Numbered from the stretch's first letter, positions 1 to 7,625 are shown. The stretch is DNA of 14,996 bases from Firmicutes bacterium CAG:449 (GCA_000432895.1 FR889411.1:9699-24694); one strand, 5' to 3'. Program-made: numbers and translations. Notes: generated from the letters alone by a model not told the origin.

Positions 1-85
1 TAGCAGATATCGGTCTTCTATCATCATAATTAATAGCAATTGATAACAATAATAAAGATAGAAAAGTTAATATGAGTGATCCCAT
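1..85 (-). CDS. Partial membrane or secreted protein, N-terminus only
   Basis: A reading frame starts at ATG 85-83 on the minus strand and runs open off the left edge, giving 28 residues. The visible part begins MGSLILTFLSLLLLSIAINY and then turns polar, so it is an N-terminal membrane anchor or uncleaved signal sequence. The start is set by a strong ribosome site (AAAGGAG, around 94-100) seven bases upstream. A second in-frame ATG at 91-89 lies too close to that site to be used well. An extended -10 promoter at 142-150 faces it. The family cannot be recognised from so little sequence. Confidence 0.6.
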   Translation of the reverse strand, partial: MGSLILTFLSLLLLSIAINYDDRRPISA

Positions 86-141
86 TATCATTCTCCTTTA
101 AAATCAAAAATAATTTTACTTATCTATTTCTCTACAAAACA

Positions 142-150
142 ATTATAACA
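142..150 (-). promoter_or_regulatory. Extended -10 promoter for the left-edge gene
   Basis: On the minus strand the sequence reads TGTTATAAT, a perfect TATAAT with the TGn extension. No good -35 hexamer lies 16-18 bases upstream, which is usual for extended -10 promoters. It points at the ATG at 85. The rest of 86-287 is AT-rich divergent spacer in which no T-box or other leader structure was seen. Confidence 0.5.
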
Positions 151-259
151 AATAAAATCATTATCTTAAAATATTTAATTTATTAACTATTAACTTCTTT
201 TAATAAAATTTGTCCAAGTTTTTTACTACATTTTAATAGTTATTAGCTTCTTAAAAGTG

Positions 260-265
260 TATAAT
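260..265 (+). promoter_or_regulatory. Probable -10 box for asnA-trpS
   Basis: A perfect TATAAT lies 22 bases before the asnA start codon. The predicted start of transcription (about 272) falls at the first base of the ribosome site AGAGG (273-277). No clear -35 hexamer is visible. The asnA leader would be only about 16 nt, too short for a T-box. Confidence 0.45.
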
Positions 266-287
266 CTTTAAAAGAGGAAACAAAGAG

Positions 288-1262
288 ATGTATCAATCAT
301 TATTAACAATTAAACAAACTCAAATTGCCATCAAATTAGTTAAAGATACTTTTGAAGAAAAACTAGCAAAACATTTATCTTTAATAAGAGTAAGTGCTCC
401 ATTGTTTGTTGATCCAAATACAGGTTTAAATGATAACTTATCTGGCAAAGAAAAAGCTGTTTCTTTTATTGTTCAAGAAAATAAAAAAGAATTAGAAATT
501 GTTCAATCACTAGCAAAATGGAAAAGATATTGTTTAAAAAAATATAATTTTACTGGTATTTATACTGATATGAATGCAATTAGACCATATGAAAAATTAG
601 ATAATATCCATTCATTATATGTTGATCAATGGGATTATGAAAAAGTAATATCTAAAGAAGATAGAAATGAAAATTATTTAAAAAAGACAGTTATAGAAAT
701 ATATAATGCCTTAAAAGAAACTGCAGAAGTAGTTAATAATGCTTATCCAATTTTAAAAATAGATTTACCTAAAGATATTCATTTTATAACTAGTGAAAAA
801 CTTTTATCTTTATATCCAACTTTAAATGCAAAAGAAAGAGAAGATATGATTACTAAAAAATATAAAGCGGTATTTTTAATGCATATAGGAAATAAATTAG
901 AAAATGGTTATCCACATGATGATAGAGCCGCGGATTATGATGATTGGTCATTGAATGGCGATATTTTATTATATAATGAAGTTTTATCCTCTTCTTTTGA
1001 AATATCTAGTATGGGTATTAGAGTTAACAAAGAAAGCCTACTTAAGCAATTAAAAATAAAAAACGAAGAATATAAGTTAAATTATGAATTCCATAAAAGT
1101 ATTATCGATGATCAATTACCTTTAACTTTAGGTGGAGGCATTGGTCAATCAAGAATTTGTATGTTTATGTTAAAGAAAATGCACATAGGTGAAGTGCAAG
1201 CATCCTATTGGCCAGAAGAAGAAATAAATTATTGGAAAAAACAAAATGTTGAATTATTATAA
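288..1262 (+). CDS. asnA: Aspartate--ammonia ligase (asparagine synthetase A)
   Basis: This cytoplasmic enzyme makes asparagine from aspartate, ammonia and ATP. The 324 residues match the usual length of about 330 for AsnA, a family related to class II aspartyl-tRNA synthetases. Recognisable AsnA blocks include the N-terminal region with LSLIRVSAPLFVDPNTGLND, the segment GIYTDMNAIRPYE, the PHDDRAADYDDW block, and the C-terminal GGGIGQSRICMFMLKKMHIG followed by VQASYWP. The start is ATG with AGAGG ten bases upstream. trpS follows 16 bases after the stop with no promoter or terminator between, so the two are probably one transcript joining asparagine supply to tRNA charging. AsnA genes in Firmicutes are often T-box controlled, but no T-box is present here. 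Confidence 0.95.
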   Translation: MYQSLLTIKQTQIAIKLVKDTFEEKLAKHLSLIRVSAPLFVDPNTGLNDNLSGKEKAVSFIVQENKKELEIVQSLAKWKRYCLKKYNFTGIYTDMNAIRPYEKLDNIHSLYVDQWDYEKVISKEDRNENYLKKTVIEIYNALKETAEVVNNAYPILKIDLPKDIHFITSEKLLSLYPTLNAKEREDMITKKYKAVFLMHIGNKLENGYPHDDRAADYDDWSLNGDILLYNEVLSSSFEISSMGIRVNKESLLKQLKIKNEEYKLNYEFHKSIIDDQLPLTLGGGIGQSRICMFMLKKMHIGEVQASYWPEEEINYWKKQNVELL

Positions 1263-1278
1263 AAGTGAGGTTAATTAA

Positions 1279-2361
1279 ATGAAAAAAATTATTTTAACAG
1301 GTGATAGACCAACTGGAAAATTACATATTGGACATTATGTTGGTAGTCTTAGAAGAAGAGTTGAATTACAAAATTCTAACGAATTTGATGAAATTTATAT
1401 TATGATTGCGGATAGTCAAGCATTAACTGATAATGCTGATAATCCAAGTAAAATTAGAGATAATTTAATTGAAGTAGCTTTAGATTATCTTTCTGTAGGT
1501 ATTGACCCAAGTAAAACCACTATTTTTGTACAATCTGCCATTCCTAGTTTAACTGAATTAAATATGTATTATTTAAATTTAGTTACCGTATCTAGATTAC
1601 AAAGAAATCCAACTGTAAAAAATGAAATTAAAATGCGTGATTTTGAAACATCTATTCCAACTGGATTTTTTACTTATCCTATTTCACAAGCGGCAGATAT
1701 CACTGCTTTTGATGCAACAATTGTTCCAGCGGGTGAAGATCAAATGCCAATGGTTGAACAAACTCAAGAAATTGTTCAAAAATTTAATTCTATATATGGT
1801 GAAACCTTAGTAATGCCAAAAATATTATTACCTGAAAATAATTCATGTCGAAGACTTGTTGGTACTGATGGGAAAGCCAAAATGTCCAAATCACTCGGTA
1901 ATACAATATATTTAAGTGATCCAACAGAAGTTGTAAAGCAAAAAGTAATGTCAATGTATACCGATCCAAATCATTTAAGAGTTCAAGACCCAGGAAATAC
2001 CAAAGATAATCCAGTATTTATTTATTTATCATGTTTTGCTACTGATGAACATTTCAAAAAATATTTACCTGAATATAAAAATTTAGATGAACTCAAAGCT
2101 CACTATGAAAGAGGTGGACTTGGTGATGTTAAATGTAAAAAATTCTTATTCAATGTTTTAGAAGATATTTTATTTCCAATTAGAGAAAAAAGAAAATATT
2201 ATGAAGAAAGAATAGATGAAGTTTATAAAATTTTAAAAGAAGGAACTCAAAAAGCAAATATCAAAGCAAACTCCACTTTAAAAAGAGTTCGTAAAGCTAT
2301 GAAGATTGATTATTTTGAAGATGATTATTTTTTAAAAGAAATAGAAAATAAGTTTAATTAG
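1279..2361 (+). CDS. trpS: Tryptophan--tRNA ligase
   Basis: This class I aminoacyl-tRNA synthetase charges tRNA-Trp using ATP. The Rossmann-fold signature HIGH is at residues 16-19 inside GKLHIGHYVGSL, and the second signature KMSKS is at 201-205, followed by LGNT. At 360 residues it is slightly longer than the common bacterial form of about 330-340. The extra length seems to lie in the C-terminal anticodon-binding part. The start ATG has GTGAGG upstream. It is probably co-transcribed with asnA. The gene itself encodes Trp with TGG, in keeping with standard decoding in this organism. No terminator follows; the next gene has its own promoter. Confidence 0.95.
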   Translation: MKKIILTGDRPTGKLHIGHYVGSLRRRVELQNSNEFDEIYIMIADSQALTDNADNPSKIRDNLIEVALDYLSVGIDPSKTTIFVQSAIPSLTELNMYYLNLVTVSRLQRNPTVKNEIKMRDFETSIPTGFFTYPISQAADITAFDATIVPAGEDQMPMVEQTQEIVQKFNSIYGETLVMPKILLPENNSCRRLVGTDGKAKMSKSLGNTIYLSDPTEVVKQKVMSMYTDPNHLRVQDPGNTKDNPVFIYLSCFATDEHFKKYLPEYKNLDELKAHYERGGLGDVKCKKFLFNVLEDILFPIREKRKYYEERIDEVYKILKEGTQKANIKANSTLKRVRKAMKIDYFEDDYFLKEIENKFN

Positions 2362-2367
2362 AGAAAA

Positions 2368-2396
2368 TTGCATTTTATTCATTAATTTGATATAAA
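2368..2396 (+). promoter_or_regulatory. Promoter for the lipoprotein gene
   Basis: TTGCAT (2368-2373) and TATAAA (2391-2396) are 17 bases apart, and the -10 carries the TGn extension (TGA at 2388-2390). This is the best-formed sigma-A-type promoter in the window. The ribosome site AGGAGG begins only about six bases after the -10, so the leader would be very short, about 13 nt. Confidence 0.6.
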
Positions 2397-2415
2397 TTAT
2401 ATAGGAGGATTTTTT

Positions 2416-3519
2416 ATGAAAAAGAATAAATTATTAGTTTTATTAATTCCTGCTTTATTTGCAGTTGGATGTGGTGAAAATAATAGTGGAAACGATTATA
2501 ATTTACCAGAAAATGGAAAAGATATGGCTTTTTCTGATGCAAAAGCAAAATTTTCAAACACTTTAAAAGAAATGGATTCAACAGATGCTTTAGGCGTCAA
2601 AATTGAAGACGCTGCTATTAAGTTAAATGTAAAAACTTTTAAAAATAAAAATTTACAAACTAATGTTAATGTTGAATTAAGTGATTTTGACTTATTTTTT
2701 GGAGTCAAAGGATTAACATCTGCTACTAAATTTAGCGAATTTGAAGCTTCTGCTAGCACAGGTATTAAAGGAAATCTAACAATCGAGAATACTAATGATT
2801 CTTCAGCAAACATTAACAAAACTCTTGATGTTAGTGCAGCAGCTTACATTAAAGATGGAAATGCCTATGTTGATGCTTCTAATGAAAATTTAATTGCTTT
2901 ACTTAAAGATATGGCTAATGTAACATTAGAAAACACTAAATTCTACGTTCCTGTACCAGCAGATGATGAAGCAACTTCTTATCCATTATTAAAAGATGGT
3001 ATGTTAGAATCAACTTTTGATAAGGTTTACACAAAAATTACAAGTTCAATTCCAACCACAACATTTAATGATATTACTACTACTTTTATGACATGTAAAT
3101 CATACAATGACAAAGAATGGGGAATTCAATTAAGTGCAGACAAAGAAGGAATTTTATCTTATGCAAGAAAAACTATTGAAGATTCTATGTCAAATCTTGG
3201 AGATATGATGACTTCAGAGCAAAAAACATCCGCTATTGAAAGTGGAATGCAACAAGTTGAAGAAATGTTAACAAAGAGTAACTTTGATCATGTTAACGCT
3301 GGTATTATCTTTAATGATAAACAATTAAAAACAATCTTTGTTGATGTTAAAGCAGGTGCTTATGTAAGTGAAGAAAATAGTGATGGTGACACTACTACTT
3401 CTAATGAAACAAATGTTAATTTTGAAGTTAAAACATATGTAAACTTCTTATATGGAAATGATGTTCAAATGAATTTCCCTTCTTTTGATGATTATAAAGT
3501 TTTAACAACACAAAAATAA
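2416..3519 (+). CDS. Predicted lipoprotein of unknown function
   Basis: The 367-residue protein begins with a type II signal peptide: lysines at 2-5, a hydrophobic stretch to about residue 17, and the lipobox AVGC with the lipid-modified cysteine at 19. After lipid attachment it would be anchored to the outside of the cytoplasmic membrane. The mature part is acidic and rich in Asn, Thr, Ser and Asp. Its repeating short strands (for example around residues 70-160) resemble beta-rich lipoproteins, but no family was recognised. It has its own promoter, a strong ribosome site (AGGAGG) and a terminator just after the stop, so it is a single-gene unit. Possible roles such as lipid or ligand binding are speculation. 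Confidence 0.85.
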   Translation: MKKNKLLVLLIPALFAVGCGENNSGNDYNLPENGKDMAFSDAKAKFSNTLKEMDSTDALGVKIEDAAIKLNVKTFKNKNLQTNVNVELSDFDLFFGVKGLTSATKFSEFEASASTGIKGNLTIENTNDSSANINKTLDVSAAAYIKDGNAYVDASNENLIALLKDMANVTLENTKFYVPVPADDEATSYPLLKDGMLESTFDKVYTKITSSIPTTTFNDITTTFMTCKSYNDKEWGIQLSADKEGILSYARKTIEDSMSNLGDMMTSEQKTSAIESGMQQVEEMLTKSNFDHVNAGIIFNDKQLKTIFVDVKAGAYVSEENSDGDTTTSNETNVNFEVKTYVNFLYGNDVQMNFPSFDDYKVLTTQK

Positions 3520-3534
3520 TATATATTTTTATAT

Positions 3535-3569
3535 ACGGAAGTTAGGACCAACCTAATTTCCGTTTTTTT
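3535..3569 (+). terminator. Intrinsic terminator after the lipoprotein gene
   Basis: A 12-pair stem (ACGGAAGTTAGG with CCTAATTTCCGT, one G-T pair) closes a five-base loop ACCAA and runs directly into seven Ts. It begins 15 bases after the lipoprotein stop. Only 13 bases separate the T-run from the next start codon, and those bases hold the ribosome site of that gene. Confidence 0.9.
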
Positions 3570-3582
3570 AAAGGAGTTTTTT

Positions 3583-4779
3583 ATGAAATATAATGCAGTA
3601 TATGGTCAATCTGGTGGACCAACAAGCGTAATCAATTCTTCTTTATATGGAGTTATTGAAGAAGTTAAAAAACATGAAGAAATTGAAACATTATTTCTTA
3701 TGCATAATGGTATTAAAGGTTTAATCAACGATGATTTAAAAGATTATAGAGAAATACCACAAAATGAAATTGATTTACTTACACAAACACCAAGTGCTAT
3801 ATGTGGATCGGTTAGACATAAACTTGCTTCTTTTGAAGAAAACGATGAAGAATATCAAAAAATCGTTAATGTTTTAAAAGAACATAATATTAAATATATT
3901 TATTTAAATGGTGGAAATGATTCCATGGATACCGGAAAAAAATTATTTAATTATTTTAAGAAGATTAATTTTGATTGTAAAGTAATTGGAATTCCTAAAA
4001 CAATTGATAATGATTTAATTTTGACTGATCATACTCCTGGTTATCCAAGCAGCGCAAAATTTATTGCTAACGTCATTAAATCTATTTCTTATGATAATGA
4101 TTGCTATATTAAAGGAAGAGTTAATATTGTTGAAATCATGGGACGTGATGCAGGGTGGTTAACCGCTAGTAGTGCATTAGCCTATCCTTATGGACCTGAT
4201 TTAATCTATGTTCCAGAAATTTATTTTGATGCAAATAAATTTTTAGAAGATGTTAAAACTATTTATGAAAAAAAGCATCGATGTTTAGTAGCCGTTTCAG
4301 AAGGAATTAGAACTAAAGATAATAAATTTATTTTTACTCAAAAAGCAAAAGATGTTTTTTCTCATCAACAATTAGGAGGAGTAGGTGTTTATTTAGCATC
4401 CTTAGTAGAAGAAAAATTACATTATTCTACTAGAGGTATTGAACTATCATTACTTCAAAGATGTTATGCACAAACCGCTTCTAAAAATGATATTGATGAA
4501 GCTATTGAATGTGGAAGGAAAGCTGTTCAATATTCTTTAAATGGCTTAACTGGAATTATGGTCACCATGGAAAGAAAAGATAATAAAATTGAATATAACT
4601 ATAACTCTTTAGAAAAAATTGCTAATTCAATTAAATTTTTACCTCGAAACATGATAAATGAAAAAGGGAATAATGTATCCCCTTTATTCTTTGAATATGC
4701 CTCTATTTTATTAAATAAAGATAATGATGATAAATACGAAAATGGTATTTTAAAATTCTCTAAAAAGAATTATTTTTAG
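3583..4779 (+). CDS. 6-phosphofructokinase, probably pyrophosphate-dependent
   Basis: This cytoplasmic glycolytic enzyme phosphorylates fructose 6-phosphate to the 1,6-bisphosphate, and the PPi type is reversible. Of its 398 residues, GQSGGPT is at 8-14, GGNDS at 110-114, PKTIDND at 138-144 with catalytic Asp142, and MGRDAGW at 186-192. The donor-deciding positions, Gly104 and Gly124 in the E. coli ATP enzyme, are Asp113 and Lys139 here. This is the established signature for PPi use. The position of the metal-binding Asp103 in E. coli is Asn112. The start ATG has AAAGGAG six bases upstream, right behind the terminator of the preceding gene, leaving no room for a normal promoter. The 3' end overlaps the convergent araC-family gene by 20 bases. 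Family assignment is certain; phosphate-donor choice is inferred from residues. Confidence 0.92.
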   Translation: MKYNAVYGQSGGPTSVINSSLYGVIEEVKKHEEIETLFLMHNGIKGLINDDLKDYREIPQNEIDLLTQTPSAICGSVRHKLASFEENDEEYQKIVNVLKEHNIKYIYLNGGNDSMDTGKKLFNYFKKINFDCKVIGIPKTIDNDLILTDHTPGYPSSAKFIANVIKSISYDNDCYIKGRVNIVEIMGRDAGWLTASSALAYPYGPDLIYVPEIYFDANKFLEDVKTIYEKKHRCLVAVSEGIRTKDNKFIFTQKAKDVFSHQQLGGVGVYLASLVEEKLHYSTRGIELSLLQRCYAQTASKNDIDEAIECGRKAVQYSLNGLTGIMVTMERKDNKIEYNYNSLEKIANSIKFLPRNMINEKGNNVSPLFFEYASILLNKDNDDKYENGILKFSKKNYF

Positions 4780-5557
4780 TGATTTTAGAATATTCAGATG
4801 GTGAATAACCAGTATATTTTTTAAATTCACTAGAGAAATGTAATTGATTTTTATATCCAACAAAAGAACCAACATCTTTTACTTTATATTTATGAGTAAC
4901 CAATATTTTTTTAGCTTGTTCCATTCTAACTTCAGTAAGATATGTTTTAGGTGAGCGTTTTAAATATCTAGCAAAAATATTAGCTAAATAATTAGAAGTA
5001 ACACCTACTTTTTTAGATACATCTAAAATAGAGATATCTAAATGATAATTTTGATTAATGTATTCTTTAGCAATTTCCACATGTTTTTGTTGATTATTAT
5101 AATCTACATCAATCACATTAGCATTCTTTGTTAATTCATAGAATAATTCATAAAGAATACCTAAACATTTAATAGATAAAAATTCAGCTTCATGATAAGC
5201 ATGATAAATTTTATAAAAATAATAACCTAAATGAGAATCATCATGATACATATTATTTTCAAATTCCATAACCGAAATTAAATCTTCTGCTGAAGAGCCA
5301 TTAAATGCTAAAAATATAGTAGAAAAATTTTCTTTTTCAATAGAATAAGAACTATTTATTCTAATTAAAATAATATCATTTTCATTTAATTCATAAGGAT
5401 TATCATCAACAATAATTTTCATTGAACCAGTTCGACAATATAAAAATAAATAATCTTCTGCAATCCCATTAAAATTTTGATAATTGTCTTTTGTAATTTC
5501 TGCGATGGCTTTAACACTTAATTCAATGTATTTGTCCGCAAGTAATTTTAAACTCAT
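4760..5557 (-). CDS. AraC-family transcriptional regulator
   Basis: The 265-residue protein has a cupin-like N-terminal sensor region (about residues 30-90, with strands such as MKIIVDDNPYELNENDIILI) and a C-terminal AraC/XylS DNA-binding domain (about 160-258). That domain holds two helix-turn-helix units, the second ending in the family signature around QLHFSSEFKKYTGYSPSEY. Regulators of this layout usually sense a sugar or related small molecule and activate a nearby operon. The start ATG has GGAAGG five bases upstream. Its promoter and a cre-like operator lie directly before it, suggesting carbon catabolite control of the regulator itself. No sugar-use operon is in the window, so its target is unknown. 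The end overlaps the convergent phosphofructokinase gene by 20 bases. Confidence 0.92.
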   Translation of the reverse strand: MSLKLLADKYIELSVKAIAEITKDNYQNFNGIAEDYLFLYCRTGSMKIIVDDNPYELNENDIILIRINSSYSIEKENFSTIFLAFNGSSAEDLISVMEFENNMYHDDSHLGYYFYKIYHAYHEAEFLSIKCLGILYELFYELTKNANVIDVDYNNQQKHVEIAKEYINQNYHLDISILDVSKKVGVTSNYLANIFARYLKRSPKTYLTEVRMEQAKKILVTHKYKVKDVGSFVGYKNQLHFSSEFKKYTGYSPSEYSKITKNNSF

Positions 5558-5569
5558 ATTTTCCTTCCT

Positions 5570-5583
5570 TTAAAGCGCTTTCA
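5570..5583. promoter_or_regulatory. cre-like operator (CcpA/LacI-family site)
   Basis: Read on the minus strand the 14 bases are TGAAAGCGCTTTAA. They match the catabolite-responsive element consensus TGWAANCGNTNWCA at 13 of 14 positions and contain the perfect ten-base palindrome AAAGCGCTTT. The site starts at the last base of the -10 box and covers the predicted transcription start of the araC-family gene. Binding would therefore block initiation. CcpA is not encoded in the window, and another LacI-family repressor could use the site. Confidence 0.65.
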
Positions 5584-5591
5584 TTATATCA
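5583..5591 (-). promoter_or_regulatory. Extended -10 promoter of the araC-family gene
   Basis: On the minus strand the box reads TGATATAAT, a perfect TATAAT (5588-5583) with the TGn extension. No convincing -35 hexamer is present. The predicted transcription start near 5576 gives a leader of about 19 nt that starts inside the cre-like palindrome. Confidence 0.65.
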
Positions 5592-5620
5592 CATTTTATA
5601 AAAATAGTATAGTTTTTATT

Positions 5621-5842
5621 TTAGCGTAATAGCATTGACATTATAAGATATACAGATGTGATAAAAACACAAGCATTCATAGTAATATAAAGCTTATTAG
5701 CTTCATTAATTCCTCTATAAATTCCTATTGCTGATAGAAATATTGCAATAACTGGTTGAAGTATTAAAAATACAAAACTTATAATTCCAAAAGTAAAAGC
5801 AGTTTCTTTAATATCTTCATTTATAATTTTTTTATTTTCCAT
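5621..5842 (-). CDS. Small two-segment membrane protein, unknown function
   Basis: The 73-residue protein has a charged N-terminus, a long hydrophobic region (about 14-42, possibly a membrane hairpin) broken by QP, a short polar stretch with GINEANK, and a second hydrophobic segment (about 52-72). It is probably an integral membrane protein. The start ATG has a very strong site, AAGGAGG, which overlaps the last codons of the upstream pseudouridine synthase gene; the gap is 12 bases. It is thus the last gene of the degV-rluA unit. No family was recognised, and nothing in the sequence gives a function. No terminator follows, so some transcription may run on into the araC-family gene. Confidence 0.75.
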   Translation of the reverse strand: MENKKIINEDIKETAFTFGIISFVFLILQPVIAIFLSAIGIYRGINEANKLYITMNACVFITSVYLIMSMLLR

Positions 5843-5854
5843 TACTTTTCCTCC

Positions 5855-6712
5855 TTAACAATACTTTTTAATATCTTTATCCATTTCTATTTGAACATTA
5901 ACTTCTTCATTAGTAAATGGATGAATAAAACTAATAAAATATGCTTGTAATAATAAATTTTTATCTTCATCTTTTGAATATAATTCATCACCTAATAAAG
6001 GATGATTGATATAAGCAAAATGCACTCTTATTTGATGAGTTCTACCAGTTAAAAGTTCTACATCACAAACAGAAATTTTACCATTTTTAATAACTTTATA
6101 TTTAGTTAATGATTCTTTACCATTTTTAGTAATAATCATTTTTTTATTATTATGACGATCATTACCTATTTTTTCATCAATAAGACCTTCTTGATGAGAA
6201 AATTTATTATGACATACTGCATAATATTTCTTTTTAATTTTTCTTTCTCTAATTAATTTATCCATACTAGAACTTGCAAGAGGATCTTTAGCAAAAATAA
6301 CAAGCCCACTAGTATTATAATCAAGTCTATTGCAAACTCTAACTTTTCTTCTAATATGATGCTTTTTATAATAAGAAGCAACATAATTAGATAAAGTAAG
6401 TTCATCACTTACTCCATCAGAATGAACTAATAAATTCTTTTTTTTATTAACAATTAAATAATAATCATCTTCATAAACAATATTTAAATTTTCACCTAAA
6501 GGTAAAATATCAATATTTTCATTAAGTTCAATTTCTAATAAATCGTTTTCTTTAACTATAGTTTGATCATCAACATTTTGTTCATTTAAAAATATTTTTT
6601 TATTTAAATTGTATAAATAAATTTTATCTTTTGCTAAAGAAAAACTCCTTAAAATATCTTTAATTGATAATGATGCATGCTTATAATCAATACGATATTT
6701 AAAACTATTCAT
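5855..6712 (-). CDS. RluA/RluD-family pseudouridine synthase
   Basis: This enzyme isomerises specific uridines in ribosomal RNA (or tRNA) to pseudouridine. An N-terminal S4-like RNA-binding region, poorly conserved, covers about residues 14-65. The catalytic domain follows. The active-site motif is NRLDYNTSG with catalytic Asp131; Asn stands where His is common in HRLDxxTSG. The C-terminal family motif GRTHQIRVHF is present, followed by HPLLGDELY. The length of 285 is normal for the family. The ATG overlaps the stop of degV in TAATG, so translation is coupled. Which uridine it modifies (RluA, RluC or RluD-like) cannot be told from sequence by eye. Confidence 0.92.
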   Translation of the reverse strand: MNSFKYRIDYKHASLSIKDILRSFSLAKDKIYLYNLNKKIFLNEQNVDDQTIVKENDLLEIELNENIDILPLGENLNIVYEDDYYLIVNKKKNLLVHSDGVSDELTLSNYVASYYKKHHIRRKVRVCNRLDYNTSGLVIFAKDPLASSSMDKLIRERKIKKKYYAVCHNKFSHQEGLIDEKIGNDRHNNKKMIITKNGKESLTKYKVIKNGKISVCDVELLTGRTHQIRVHFAYINHPLLGDELYSKDEDKNLLLQAYFISFIHPFTNEEVNVQIEMDKDIKKYC

Positions 6713-7578
6713 TATATTTCCTTACTTAAAGCGATAGCTAAAGACCCTGGGCCAATATGAGTTGAAACAGATAAAGAAAGAGAATCAAGATAATAATCTT
6801 TAGCATCAGGAATTGCTTTTTTAACTTCTTCTAAAAAATGTTGAGCAATTTCTAAATTATTAGAATGAGCAACTGCTACATGAATTTTTTTATTATCTCC
6901 ACCAAATCTATTTTTAATATCCTCTTTAGCGGCTTCAATCATTGTTAACATTGCCATTTTGACGCCTCTAGTTTTTCTAAAAGCATCTAATTTTTTTCCT
7001 TGAATTTGTAAAACTGGTTTAATACCTAAAAAAGAGCCAAACATCGCGGCAGCAGGAGTAATTCTCCCACCCTTAGCAAGATATTTTAAATTTTCTACCA
7101 TAATATAAATAGAAGATGATAAAGCTTCTTTTTCAAGAATCTCTTTTATTTCTTTACCAGTTTTTCCTTGCTTTATTAATTCATAAGCATCTAAAACAGC
7201 TTGTCTTTGAGTTACAGAAATTCTCATATTATTAACAACAAATACTTTATTTAAATAAGATTCTTCCTGAGCAAAAGAATTCGCAGTTTCATAACTCATT
7301 GATAAGCCTGAACTCATTGGTATTTGAATTATTTCATCATATTCTTTTAAAAGTTCATCCCATAAAGAACATATTTCACCTATGGCAGGTTGAGAAGTTG
7401 TTAACATTTCACCATTATCTAACATTTCATAGAATTCTTTTTGAGATAATGAAATATCTTCAAAATAAGTTTTATCTTTTAAAAAGAAAGGCATAGGAAT
7501 AACCTTAATACCTAATTTTTGAGCTTCTAAAGATTTTATTCCACTGTTAGAATCTGTGATGATAACAATTTTTGACAT
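6712..7578 (-). CDS. DegV/FakB-family fatty acid-binding protein
   Basis: DegV proteins bind a fatty acid in a two-domain fold. In Firmicutes, FakB members present it to the kinase FakA for phosphorylation and entry into phospholipid synthesis. The 288-residue protein shows the family signatures TDSNSG at 9-13, TTSQPAIG at 60-67 and SSGLS at 89-93, plus the later KGGRI block. Length is typical. No fakA is in the window; FakB paralogues are often scattered. The start ATG has GGGAAG upstream. A perfect 18-base palindrome lies in the 47 bases between it and the MATE gene. It is translationally coupled to the pseudouridine synthase that follows. Which fatty acid it binds is unknown. Confidence 0.92.
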   Translation of the reverse strand: MSKIVIITDSNSGIKSLEAQKLGIKVIPMPFFLKDKTYFEDISLSQKEFYEMLDNGEMLTTSQPAIGEICSLWDELLKEYDEIIQIPMSSGLSMSYETANSFAQEESYLNKVFVVNNMRISVTQRQAVLDAYELIKQGKTGKEIKEILEKEALSSSIYIMVENLKYLAKGGRITPAAAMFGSFLGIKPVLQIQGKKLDAFRKTRGVKMAMLTMIEAAKEDIKNRFGGDNKKIHVAVAHSNNLEIAQHFLEEVKKAIPDAKDYYLDSLSLSVSTHIGPGSLAIALSKEI

Positions 7579-7600
7579 ATTTATTTACTTCCCAAAAGTC

Positions 7601-7621
7601 ATTTTATCATAGTTATGATAA
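7601..7621 (-). promoter_or_regulatory. Candidate degV promoter overlapping an 18-base palindrome
   Basis: Positions 7604-7621 form a perfect inverted repeat, TTATCATA and TATGATAA with two central bases. It overlaps a candidate extended -10, TGATAAAAT on the minus strand (hexamer 7606-7601). The ribosome site GGGAAG begins about seven bases further on. The arrangement suits an operator over a promoter, but in such AT-rich DNA it could also be chance or an RNA hairpin. Confidence 0.4.
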
Positions 7622-7625
7622 TAAA

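Noticed and set aside
86..287. T-box leader before asnA-trpS
   Set aside because: Neither the T-box sequence nor a terminator is present, and the likely promoter leaves a leader of only about 16 nt.
1622..1810. Short open frames inside trpS, the lipoprotein gene, degV, the hydrolase, ecfA2 and ecfT on other frames or strands
   Set aside because: They lack ribosome sites, have no recognisable protein features and lie wholly or mostly within well-supported genes.
4752..4777. Short hairpin AATTCT/AGAATT followed by Ts at the end of the phosphofructokinase gene, as a terminator
   Set aside because: Only six mostly A-T pairs with a short, interrupted T-run inside two coding ends; too weak to call.
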